Notes under the pieces: generated by a model | Told to the model about the DNA's origin: nothing | The model's input: only the letters and a program-made list of their open reading frames with translations | Database searches by the model: none | Shown: piece by piece, positions 17,164 through 24,453 of the stretch | Numbering within the stretch: the first letter of the stretch is position 1 | Layout: each line of letters opens with the position of its first letter | Position numbers and translations under genes: made by a program | Assembly (NCBI GenBank): GCA_020053595.1 | Contig: JAGVMV010000035.1 | Span: forward strand, 1-41,807 | Direction: 5' to 3' | DNA from: Thermoleophilia bacterium | GTDB taxonomy: Bacteria; Actinomycetota; Thermoleophilia; BMS3ABIN01 | Length of the DNA: 41,807 nt

Positions 17164-19161
17164 ATGGCGCGCCGCCGATTCCGCAAGGTTTATCAGCTTC
17201 AACGTGTGCTGGGCTGGCCGGCGCTGTACTCGACCGCCTATGGCAACGTGGGCTCATCCATCTATTATGCTCTCGGTGTAGTCGCCGCCTTCGCGCTGGG
17301 GTTGTCACCGGTCGTTTTCATGTTGGCGGGGCTGCTGTTCGCACTGACATCCTTCTCCTACGCCGAGGCCACGGCAGCAGTGCCGGAAGCGGGAGGCGCA
17401 TCCAGCTTCGCAAGGCGCAGCTTCAACGAACTGGCCAGCTTCGGCGCCGGATGGGCCCTGATGCTCGATTACATCATCACCATCGCCATCTCGGCCTTCT
17501 TCGTGCCGAATTACCTGGCGGTGTTCTTCCCGGTGCTGAAGGAATGGCCGGCAAACAGCATCGGCGGCGCCATTGTCATCCTGTTCCTGGTGGTCATGAA
17601 CTTCGTGGGCGTCAAGGAGTCATCGGGCATGAACATCCTGCTGGCGATCATGGACCTGCTGACCCAGCTGCTACTTGCGGTCATTGGCTTCTTTCTGCTC
17701 CTTAGCCCCGAGACCCTGGTCAACAACGTCCACTGGGGCATCGCCCCGACCTGGAACAGCCTGGTCTACGGCATCTCCATCGCCATGGTCGCCTACACCG
17801 GAATCGAGACGGTCTCGAACCTGGCGGAAGAAGCCAAGACCCCGCATCGGGATGTCCCCAAATCGATCATGCTGGTGCTGGTGACGGTGCTGGCGATGTA
17901 CGCAGCGATCTCCGTCATCGCCCTGAGCGTCATGCCGGTGCATGAGGTGCTCGCGAAAAATGAAGCGCCGCCCCACGAGATAGTCGCCGTCTTCGACCAG
18001 GATGGCCAGGCCGTCAACGAAGATGGCGACGCGGTTTCCGAAGAGGGATACCATCGGGTCTGGGTCACCGACCTCTCCGAGAAATGGCTGGAGGATCCGA
18101 TAATGGGTATCGTCAAGGACCCTGACCGTGGCATCGCCAGTCAGTGGCCACTGCTGGCGAGGATCATGGCGGGCTGGGTCGGCATTCTCGCGGCTACCAT
18201 TCTTCTGATCGCCACGAACGCCGGCATCCTCGGCGTATCACGGCTTTCGTATTCGATGGGGCACCACAAGCAGCTGCCACCGTTGTTCAACAAGATCCAC
18301 AGCCGCTTCCATACACCGTATACGTCGATCATCTTCTTCGGTATGGTGGCGGCGCTGCTCATCCTTCCCGGCAGGATCGATTTTCTGGCGGATCTCTACA
18401 GTTTCGGCGCCATGATCTCGTTCACTATCGCTCATATATCGGTGGTGGCGTTGCGTATCAAGGAGCCGTACCTGGGCAGGCCCTTCAAGGCTCCGTTCAA
18501 CATCCAGTACGGCGAGATTTCCATACCGTTAACGGCGATCCTGGGTGGCCTCGGGACTTTCACTGTCTGGATCATCGTGGTCATCACCCACGAATGGGGC
18601 CGCTACGTCGGTTTCGCCTGGATGATCCTGGGCTTAGTCATGTATTACATTTACAGGCGGTCCCAGCACCTCACACTCACCGAGACGGTGAAGATCGAAG
18701 TTGCGCCTGAACAATTCCCGGATGTGGAGTACAATAATATCCTTGTGCCTGTAGTGGGCACGAAAATCTCGCGGGAAGCGATAGTCATGGCCTGCGAGCT
18801 GGCGGCGGAAGAGAAATCATCCATACAGGCGTTGGTGGTTATAGAAGTGCCCATGAACCTGCCGCTGGATGTCGTGCTTCCGGAAGACCAGGCGCGGGCG
18901 GAAGCTCTGCTGCAGGAGGCCAGGGATCTGGCGGATGAGTACGCCGTGCCCGTCTTCCCGAAGATAGTGGTGGGACGTACCGTCGGTCGGGCGATCGTCG
19001 AAGAAGCGATTGCCAGCAAGTCCCAGATCGTCATGCTGGGAACCGAGCGCGTAAGGCGTACGGGTGAACGATTCTTCGGCAGCACCGTCGAGTACGTCTT
19101 GCGCAAGGCGCCATGCAAGGTTTTGGTAGTTTCAGGGGAAAAGAATATGGATCAGGGATGA
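17164..19161 (+). CDS. APC-superfamily permease with C-terminal UspA domain
   Basis: A 665-residue membrane transporter. About twelve helices cover residues 10-500, beginning with the APC entry motif (YSTAYGNVGSSIYYALGVVA). Between about residues 265 and 330 there is an acidic soluble insertion (VFDQDGQAVNEDGDAVSEEG) in an extracytoplasmic loop. The last 150 residues form a universal-stress-protein domain with the nucleotide-binding pattern GTERVRRTG...FFGSTVEYVL. Annotation pipelines would call it an amino-acid permease. However, two TrkA regulators follow, and KimA-type APC proteins move potassium, so K+ uptake is a serious alternative. Confidence 0.85.
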   Translation: MARRRFRKVYQLQRVLGWPALYSTAYGNVGSSIYYALGVVAAFALGLSPVVFMLAGLLFALTSFSYAEATAAVPEAGGASSFARRSFNELASFGAGWALMLDYIITIAISAFFVPNYLAVFFPVLKEWPANSIGGAIVILFLVVMNFVGVKESSGMNILLAIMDLLTQLLLAVIGFFLLLSPETLVNNVHWGIAPTWNSLVYGISIAMVAYTGIETVSNLAEEAKTPHRDVPKSIMLVLVTVLAMYAAISVIALSVMPVHEVLAKNEAPPHEIVAVFDQDGQAVNEDGDAVSEEGYHRVWVTDLSEKWLEDPIMGIVKDPDRGIASQWPLLARIMAGWVGILAATILLIATNAGILGVSRLSYSMGHHKQLPPLFNKIHSRFHTPYTSIIFFGMVAALLILPGRIDFLADLYSFGAMISFTIAHISVVALRIKEPYLGRPFKAPFNIQYGEISIPLTAILGGLGTFTVWIIVVITHEWGRYVGFAWMILGLVMYYIYRRSQHLTLTETVKIEVAPEQFPDVEYNNILVPVVGTKISREAIVMACELAAEEKSSIQALVVIEVPMNLPLDVVLPEDQARAEALLQEARDLADEYAVPVFPKIVVGRTVGRAIVEEAIASKSQIVMLGTERVRRTGERFFGSTVEYVLRKAPCKVLVVSGEKNMDQG

Positions 19162-19234
19162 TTCCTGTAAAGCCGGGGATGTATCCCGTTAATTTGAGAA
19201 CAGTATCCATGATGAACAGACCAGAGGTGAGGAC

Positions 19235-19651
19235 ATGTACGTTGTTATAGTGGGATGTGGCCGCGTAGGTTCCGCCCTGGCACTTGGCCTTCTGGCTGAG
19301 GGGCATAAGGTGGCGGTCATCGATGAAGATGAGGACGCCCTTCTGAGGCTGGGTGAGGACTTTCCGGGCGACTTCGTCAACGGGGTCGGTATCGACATCA
19401 AGGCGCTGGAAAAGGTACACACTCAAAACGCCGATGCATTCGTGGCGGCCACGGATGGCGACAACACCAATCTTGTAGCGGCACAGCTGGCCAAGGAGCG
19501 TTTCGGCGTGAAGTGCGTAGTCACGAGGGTTTATGATCCCTACCGGGCAAGGTTCTTCAAGGAGCAGATGGGCATCAGCACCATATGCCCGACGGCCGAC
19601 ACCATCAACCTTCTGGCTACCGCGGTCAGGACCTGCGAGGTGAATCCCTGA
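19235..19651 (+). CDS. trkA: TrkA-N (RCK) domain protein, first of a pair
   Basis: A 138-residue Rossmann-fold protein: MYVVIVGCGRVGSALALGLL with the GxGxxG dinucleotide loop (G7-G12), the acidic end of strand 2 (VIDEDEDAL) and TDGDNTNLVAAQLAK. Proteins of this type bind NAD(H) or ATP and gate K+ transporters. It lacks the C-terminal RCK_C domain. GAGGTGAGG precedes the ATG. Its stop overlaps the next trkA start in an ATGA arrangement. A paired TrkA set also occurs in mycobacteria (ceoB/ceoC). Confidence 0.9.
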   Translation: MYVVIVGCGRVGSALALGLLAEGHKVAVIDEDEDALLRLGEDFPGDFVNGVGIDIKALEKVHTQNADAFVAATDGDNTNLVAAQLAKERFGVKCVVTRVYDPYRARFFKEQMGISTICPTADTINLLATAVRTCEVNP

Positions 19652-20310
19652 TGTTTGTTGTTATTGCGGGAGGAGGCAAGGTTGGCCGCACCCTGGCGCG
19701 GATTCTGATGTCCCGGGATAACGAGGTGATGATGATCGAGCAGGACCGTCGCCGTTACCAGCGGCTGACCCAGGAGTTCGAGGAGTCGGTCATGTTCGGC
19801 GACGCCACGGAGATCTTCAACCTTGAGCGCGCCGGCATCGAGCGCGCCGATGTGGTGGCCGCGGTCACCGGCGACGACGAGGACAACATCATCATCTGCC
19901 AGGTGGCGGACCATAAGTTTAAGGTGCCGAAGTCTATCGCCCGGGTCAACAACCCGGAGAACCAGGAAGCCTTCGATGTGCTGGGCGTGGGGCCGACCGT
20001 GTCGGCAACCAATTCGCTGCTCTCGCTTATCGAGCACGAGATGCCCGCCCACAAGCTGGTACACCTGCTTAACCTGAAGAAGGAGAACCTGGAGATCGTC
20101 GAGGTGATGGTGGAGGAAGGCTCGCCACTGGCGCTGAAGCGTATCGAGGAGATATCACTGCCGGCGGGAGTGCTGCTGATCTCGATCCTGAGAGACAACA
20201 AGGCGCTGATTCCCCAGGGATCCACCGAGCTGCTTGCCGGGGACCAGATTCTGGCGATCCTGGAGCCGGGGCGCGAGGATGAGCTGACTCATCTCTTTCT
20301 TAGCGTTTAA
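19651..20310 (+). CDS. trkA: TrkA protein with N- and C-terminal RCK domains, second of the pair
   Basis: A 219-residue product starting at ATG 19651, which overlaps the preceding stop; the open frame extends upstream but the overlap and homology fix this start. Residues 1-125 are the TrkA-N Rossmann domain (MFVVIAGGGKVGRTLARIL, MFGDATEIFNLERAGIERAD). Residues 135-219 form the TrkA-C ligand-binding domain (EIVEVMVEEGSPLALKRI, GSTELLAGDQILAILEPG). Together with the shorter partner it probably forms the cytoplasmic gating ring or regulator of the upstream permease. No TrkH/KtrB pore gene is in the window. Confidence 0.9.
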   Translation: MFVVIAGGGKVGRTLARILMSRDNEVMMIEQDRRRYQRLTQEFEESVMFGDATEIFNLERAGIERADVVAAVTGDDEDNIIICQVADHKFKVPKSIARVNNPENQEAFDVLGVGPTVSATNSLLSLIEHEMPAHKLVHLLNLKKENLEIVEVMVEEGSPLALKRIEEISLPAGVLLISILRDNKALIPQGSTELLAGDQILAILEPGREDELTHLFLSV

Positions 20311-20385
20311 CGTTGGACTGTAAGGTTTGGAATGTAGCGCATGGACTGTAGCGATTAGCGCTTGTCGGTTCGATTGCAACCCCAA

Positions 20386-20449
20386 GTGACCAACATCACA
20401 TATCCCTTTGAGGGCGCTCATGGTTGACCAGGGGCGTAGCGGGTACAAT
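20386..20449 (+). promoter_or_regulatory. CRP-type site and promoter for the DUF1858 gene
   Basis: GTGA-CCAACA-TCAC at 20386-20399 is a perfect CRP-type dyad. TACAAT at 20444-20449 serves as a -10 exactly 44 bp after the site, with no good -35. The geometry puts the site centre near -63, the class I activator position. The gap 20311-20515 otherwise shows no gene. Confidence 0.6.
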
Positions 20450-20515
20450 TAAATGGCATAGCAAGCAGACGAAACCGGATTACGGCCGGGTACAAAAAAG
20501 CAGGAGGGAGGGGAG

Positions 20516-20740
20516 ATGACGGAGATTACTGATATAACTGAGGTCGATGGCGAGACCATCCTTGGAGACATTGTCGAAAGGCTCCCTGGCGGGGCGGATG
20601 TTATCGAGAAGTATTTTGGCAATGGTTGCTTCACCTGCCCGGGGATCCGCATGGAGTCGATTAATTTCGGCGCTACCATGCACGGCGTCAACGCCGAAGA
20701 GGTGGTGGCTGACCTGAGGGCGCTACTCGAGAGCCAGTAA
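20516..20740 (+). CDS. DUF1858 redox-disulfide protein (hybrid-cluster-protein-associated type)
   Basis: A 74-residue protein. Its core TILGDIVERLPGGADVIEKYF, then GNGCFTCPGIRMESI and the closing GVNAEEVVADLRALLE, match the DUF1858/prismane-associated family. The CxxC pair is C38-C41, likely redox active. Family members accompany hybrid cluster protein and other anaerobic nitrogen-oxide genes; hcp itself is not in this window. A very strong GGAGGGAGGGGAG precedes the ATG. The upstream CRP-type site suggests it is switched on by the CRP/FNR protein 1 kb away. Confidence 0.88.
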   Translation: MTEITDITEVDGETILGDIVERLPGGADVIEKYFGNGCFTCPGIRMESINFGATMHGVNAEEVVADLRALLESQ

Positions 20741-20785
20741 ACTTTTTCCCTCGGGTGTTTTGATTCCCGGAGGTAAGGCACATGG

Positions 20786-20820
20786 AAAAGGGACGGGATC
20801 CGAAGGATCCCGTCCCTTTT
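20786..20820. terminator. bidirectional terminator between convergent genes
   Basis: Perfect 16-pair stem AAAAGGGACGGGATCC / GGATCCCGTCCCTTTT with a GAA loop. It has A and T flanks on both sides and lies between the plus-strand DUF1858 gene and the minus-strand oxidase-like gene. Confidence 0.92.
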
Positions 20821-20868
20821 ATCTTTTATCCAACCTGCCAGCCAGAGGATACGAATACCAGTACTGGC

Positions 20869-21333
20869 CTATTCGCTCACAGAAGGTTTGGCAGCCGGCT
20901 TGATCGGCGTCGGCGCCGGTAGCGCCCCGGAGATTGTCATCCACATGTTCCAGGCGAACAGGACGCAGCCGACGGCGTAAAGGGCGCCGAAGGGAGCCAC
21001 GGCGTAGCGCAACAGATCGGCTGTGGAGTAGGCCGCTGCCAGCAGCGAGATAAATATGCCCGCCAGGCCGATGATGTTCAGCCAGAGCTGAACGGTGGAA
21101 AGTCCCTCGTTATGCAGCGGCCGGCCGCTGAAGCGCGGCAGGATGTGGTAGCCGACTCCGAAGATCAGCATCATCACCGCCCCCAGCAGGTTGATATGGG
21201 CATGAGCGCTGGTTATATAAAGCCCAGCCTTGGGATCAGGCAGCACTCGCAGCGCCATCAACACACCAAGTACAACCCCTGTCGCCAGCGAGAGCAGGCT
21301 GGCTTTGATAAAACCGATTACAGTCGGACTCAC
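20869..21333 (-). CDS. four-helix heme-copper-oxidase subunit I-like membrane protein
   Basis: A 154-residue protein with four predicted helices (about 7-29, 47-68, 82-103, 112-134). The second helix begins SAHAHINLLGAVMMLIFGVGYHILPRFSGR; H44, H46 and H63 are candidate heme ligands. The pattern resembles helix II of cbb3/NorB-type subunit I, but the chain is far too short for an oxidase (about 450-500 residues) and lacks the CuB histidines. Small proteins of this type occur in anaerobes and may bind heme or sense gas. GTG at 21333 with AAAGGAG upstream is the start. It follows a zinc-ribbon gene in one transcript. Confidence 0.75.
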   Translation of the reverse strand: MSPTVIGFIKASLLSLATGVVLGVLMALRVLPDPKAGLYITSAHAHINLLGAVMMLIFGVGYHILPRFSGRPLHNEGLSTVQLWLNIIGLAGIFISLLAAAYSTADLLRYAVAPFGALYAVGCVLFAWNMWMTISGALPAPTPIKPAAKPSVSE

Positions 21334-21357
21334 CTGGAACTCCTTTCGTAAGCGTTA

Positions 21358-21501
21358 TCAGTGGGCGCCGTGGATCAGCATCGGCAGGCATTGGACGCAG
21401 ACCCAGCTTTGCTGATTGTCGCTGACGCATGACAGGAGGACTTTCTGGTCGCTGGTGGCGCCACACTCCTGGCATTTGGCGCCATCGTTCTGATCGCTCA
21501 T
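21358..21501 (-). CDS. 47-residue zinc-ribbon protein
   Basis: A short gene starting at ATG 21501 with AAAGGAG seven bases upstream. The product reads MSDQNDGAKCQECGATSDQK, then a middle segment VLLSCVSDNQQSW, then VCVQCLPMLIHGAH. C10-x2-C13 and C35-x2-C38 form a plausible zinc ribbon, with an additional C25. It precedes the oxidase-like gene by 24 bp and shares its promoter. Function unknown; a redox or metal-binding accessory role is a guess. The strong ribosome site and the paired knuckles support it being real. Confidence 0.75.
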   Translation of the reverse strand: MSDQNDGAKCQECGATSDQKVLLSCVSDNQQSWVCVQCLPMLIHGAH

Positions 21502-21538
21502 CGTTTACTCCTTTGGTCGAGAATATGTTCCATGCCTA

Positions 21539-21602
21539 AGGATATCCGCATAGACGTCCGGCAAACATGCGGTCGGTCAAAAGCGGATGTGAGCTTCGTC
21601 AC
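21539..21602 (-). promoter_or_regulatory. CRP-type site and promoter for the zinc-ribbon/oxidase-like operon
   Basis: On the minus strand, GTGA-CGAAGC-TCAC (21602-21589) is followed 44 bases later by TATCCT (21544-21539). This repeats the dyad and the spacing found before the DUF1858 gene. Both sites also share a C after GTGA, AA in the spacer and AT after TCAC. The site overlaps the regulator gene's stop codon. Confidence 0.6.
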
Positions 21603-22291
21603 TACCGCGCCCAGTTCTGTAACCGTTCCCGGTCGACTATGGTGATCAGCCGCCGATCGACTTTCAGCATCCCTTCCCGTTCCATCTTTTTCAGTTCACG
21701 GGTGACCGTCTCACGGGAGGTGCCGACGATATCGGCGAGCTCCTGCCGTGACAGAGGCAAATCGATCAGGATGCCCTCGCCGGTTTCGCTGCCATATTCC
21801 TCGGACATTTTGAGCAGCAGCCCCGCCAGCCGGTGTGGTACCTGTTTGAAGGAGAGGTCGCGTACCAGCTCCATGGATTGCCTGAGCCTCTGGCCCAGTA
21901 CGCGAATGATCTTCAGCGCCACTTCGGGATAGCGGCGTACCAGGCCCTGGAAGTCCTCGCTGCGGAGCAGGTAGATCTCTGAATCAACCATGGTGGCGGC
22001 GGTTGCCGGGTATGGCCCGCCGTCAAAGGCCGGGACATCGCCGAAAATCTGTCCATCGCCGAGGATGGCCAGTACCTGCTCGCGTCCGCCAGGACCCACC
22101 TTGTAGATCTTGACCCGGCCGGACTTGACCAGGTAGAAAGCCGCCGCGGGATCGTTCTCGTGGAAAATGACCGTGTTGCCCTTCAGCCGCCGCTTGACCA
22201 CGCTGGGGACAATGTCGTCCAGCTCCTCGTCGCTCAGCGTCGAGAAGATCGGCGTCTGCTTAAGATAGCTTTTTCGGGTCTCACCGTCCAC
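21602..22291 (-). CDS. CRP/FNR-family transcriptional regulator
   Basis: A 229-residue protein with a cyclic-nucleotide-fold sensor (residues 15-130), a dimer helix and a winged helix. The recognition helix TSRETVTRELKKM places R193, E194 and R198 like E. coli CRP R180, E181 and R185, which read GTGA/TCAC. Two such sites lie in the adjacent promoters. The sensor region FGDVPAF...YPATAAT lacks the Glu/Arg pair that CRP uses to hold cAMP. There are no cysteines, so it is neither FNR-like nor a disulfide sensor. A heme/NO or other small-ligand sensor of the Dnr/HcpR kind is plausible. Confidence 0.92.
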   Translation of the reverse strand: MDGETRKSYLKQTPIFSTLSDEELDDIVPSVVKRRLKGNTVIFHENDPAAAFYLVKSGRVKIYKVGPGGREQVLAILGDGQIFGDVPAFDGGPYPATAATMVDSEIYLLRSEDFQGLVRRYPEVALKIIRVLGQRLRQSMELVRDLSFKQVPHRLAGLLLKMSEEYGSETGEGILIDLPLSRQELADIVGTSRETVTRELKKMEREGMLKVDRRLITIVDRERLQNWAR

Positions 22292-22343
22292 GGGAACATT
22301 CTAACTGTTGCCTGTAGCGCGGGGAAGAGCACCGGTCTGCTTC

Positions 22344-22352
22344 TGCTATAAT
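22344..22352 (+). promoter_or_regulatory. extended -10 promoter of tilS
   Basis: TGCTATAAT is a perfect extended -10 (TGn-TATAAT) about 43 bases before the tilS start. No -35 match is visible at the usual distance, consistent with an extended -10 promoter. It lies in the divergent gap between the CRP/FNR gene and tilS. Confidence 0.7.
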
Positions 22353-22394
22353 TATGAGTGTCCTAATCGTCCGGCGGGGGTGCCGAAAGGGCCG

Positions 22395-23825
22395 ATGCAA
22401 AAACCTTCCATTTCATCTTCAGCTTCGACAACCACCGAAGCAGCCATGCTTGCGCGCCTCGACGGTTTCATCCAGGAAAAAGGCTTGATCGCCGATGCCG
22501 ATCGGGTGCTTTGCCTGGTCTCCGGCGGCGCCGATTCCGTTGCCATGCTGCGTCTTTTGTACTCACTCTCCCGCTTCAAAGACCAGGATGGCCCGCGGAG
22601 ATTCTCCATTGGCGTCTGCCACGTGAATTACGGCCGGCGGGGCGAGGACAGCAATGCTGATGAGGCCTTTGTCCGCACCATCGGCGATGAGCTGGGAGTT
22701 CCCGTCCACGCCATCAGGGCTCCCCAGGAAGAGCGTTCGAATTTTCAGGCCTGGGCCCGGGATTTCCGTTACCTGGCCGCTCAGAACCTTTGTCGCTGGC
22801 AGGGCTACAGCCGCATCGCCGTCGCCCATAACAAGGACGACCGTGTCGAGACCTTTATATATCGATTGATCACTTACTCCGGCCGGCGCTCCCTTGTTGT
22901 CATGCCGCCGCGTCGGGGCCGGGTGGTGCGGCCGCTGCTCTTTCTGACTGCGGCGGAGATCCGCAAGTACTGCGGCGATAGCGGAATTTCCTGGCGCGAG
23001 GACGAATCCAACCTTTCTTCCGCTTACACCCGAAATCAGATCCGGCAGCAAGTGATACCGCGCCTGGCCGGGATCCGCCCCGATTTTCGCGAGCGCATCA
23101 TCGACACGCTGTCGCTGCTGGAGGATGAGGACGAAGTCCTCAATTCCATAACTGAAGAAGCCTGGCATAACGCTCGCGATTCTGCCGACGGACAGGATTT
23201 CCTGAAGGCGTCGGAAATATCCCGGCTGCCGAGGGCAACCGCGCGACTGGTTATCCGGCGCTGGCTGGCCGCGGCCGGCCGTCAGGTGCGTATTTCCCGG
23301 CGGTTGCTGGACGCTATCGTCGATCTTTGCGCCGTCTCCAGCGGCAGCAGCAGGCTAACCCTGGCTGATGGCCTGCAGGTGGAGCGCCAATACGATAAAC
23401 TGTTGCTGGTCACGGAGGGGGCAGCCACGGCCAGCGCCGCGCCGCCAGCGGTTTTGCTTACGGTTCCCGGCAAGGCTGTTTTCGGTTCCTTCGAAATCGA
23501 GGCGGTCGAGTCGCCAGCCTGGAGCCTCAGCACAGACGATGCGTTGCGAATCACCGTCGACGGCTCTTGGCTGAAAACGCCGCTTACGGTGCGGTCATGG
23601 CAGCCGGGGGACAGGTTTACGCCCCTTGGCCTGCAGGGAAAAAAGAGTATTCAGGACCTGTATACGGATGAAAAAGTACCACGGGCCGACCGTCCAGGTA
23701 TTCCCATAGTGGAAAGCGGGGATGCTATCGTCTGGGTGGGCGGGATCCGGATGGCTGAAGCTTTCAAGGTGAATGTTACCAGCGAGCGCCTGGTCGGGCT
23801 CAAGATATCGAGGAGAATTTCTTGA
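22395..23825 (+). CDS. tilS: tRNA(Ile)-lysidine synthetase
   Basis: Converts C34 of the CAU anticodon of tRNA-Ile2 to lysidine using ATP and lysine. ATG 22395 is chosen because a TATAAT promoter lies inside the upstream open frame and GAAAGGG precedes this codon. The 476-residue product has the PP-loop LVSGGADSVAML (S43-S48) and HVNYGRRGEDSNADE. The C-terminal tRNA-binding domain includes WQPGDRFTPLGLQGKKSIQDL and VVWVGGIRMAEAF-like sequence. Its stop overlaps hpt, as in many actinobacteria and Firmicutes. Confidence 0.94.
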   Translation: MQKPSISSSASTTTEAAMLARLDGFIQEKGLIADADRVLCLVSGGADSVAMLRLLYSLSRFKDQDGPRRFSIGVCHVNYGRRGEDSNADEAFVRTIGDELGVPVHAIRAPQEERSNFQAWARDFRYLAAQNLCRWQGYSRIAVAHNKDDRVETFIYRLITYSGRRSLVVMPPRRGRVVRPLLFLTAAEIRKYCGDSGISWREDESNLSSAYTRNQIRQQVIPRLAGIRPDFRERIIDTLSLLEDEDEVLNSITEEAWHNARDSADGQDFLKASEISRLPRATARLVIRRWLAAAGRQVRISRRLLDAIVDLCAVSSGSSRLTLADGLQVERQYDKLLLVTEGAATASAAPPAVLLTVPGKAVFGSFEIEAVESPAWSLSTDDALRITVDGSWLKTPLTVRSWQPGDRFTPLGLQGKKSIQDLYTDEKVPRADRPGIPIVESGDAIVWVGGIRMAEAFKVNVTSERLVGLKISRRIS

Positions 23826-24355
23826 TTACCGAATTTGACGAGATCATCGTCAGTGAACAGCAGATACGCACCCGGGTCTCCGAGCTGGCGGCCCAGATAT
23901 CGGCGGATTATCAGGGCCGGGATCCTTTACTGGTCTGCGTCCTCAAGGGCGCGGTTTTTTTCATGGCCGATATCGTTCGCGAGATCACGGTACCCTGCGA
24001 GCTGGACTTCATGGCTGTCTCGAGTTACGGCTCGGCCACCGACTCCTCCGGGGTGGTGCGAATCCTCAAGGATCTGGATGCCAACATCGAGGGCCGCAAC
24101 GTGATCATCATCGAGGACATCATCGATTCCGGCCTGACTCTCAGTTATCTGCGCAAGAACCTGCATGCCCGCAATCCGGCCAGCGTCGAAGTCTGCGCCC
24201 TGCTCACCAAGCCATCACGCCGCAAGGTAGATATTGCCTGCAAATACGTAGGTTTTGAAGCGCCTGCCAAGTTCGTGGTAGGTTATGGCCTCGATTATCG
24301 CGAAATGTACCGCAATCTCAGGTATATCGCCGTTCTTCCCGAGGAAGATTCTTAA
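23822..24355 (+). CDS. hpt: hypoxanthine phosphoribosyltransferase
   Basis: Purine salvage: hypoxanthine or guanine plus PRPP gives IMP or GMP. The 177-residue protein has the PRPP-binding loop NVIIIEDIIDSGLTLSYL, the early VCVLKGAVFFMADIVREI and the purine-site KYVGFEAPAKFVVGYGLDY. The start is TTG at 23822, overlapping the tilS stop by four bases. The tilS-hpt-ftsH order is conserved. Confidence 0.95.
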   Translation: MITEFDEIIVSEQQIRTRVSELAAQISADYQGRDPLLVCVLKGAVFFMADIVREITVPCELDFMAVSSYGSATDSSGVVRILKDLDANIEGRNVIIIEDIIDSGLTLSYLRKNLHARNPASVEVCALLTKPSRRKVDIACKYVGFEAPAKFVVGYGLDYREMYRNLRYIAVLPEEDS

Positions 24356-24408
24356 TCAGCGCAGCCTGGCAGGCACGACCCGCCAACTTAGGCACGCCTG
24401 TTTAAATG

Positions 24409-24417
24409 TGCGATAAT
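24409..24417 (+). promoter_or_regulatory. extended -10 promoter of ftsH
   Basis: TGCGATAAT fits TGn plus a five-of-six -10 box, 36 bases before the GTG of ftsH, in the 98-bp gap after hpt. No convincing -35 is visible. Confidence 0.5.
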
Positions 24418-24453
24418 TAATCGAATCCTGCATCAAGAAAGGAATTGATTTAA

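Noticed and set aside
20360-20384. tRNA T-arm-like sequence GGTTCGATT
   Set aside because: The flanking five bases do not pair and no D-arm or acceptor stem is present.
22308-22394. Upstream extension of tilS by 29 codons
   Set aside because: A TGn-TATAAT promoter lies inside it and the next ATG has a ribosome site.
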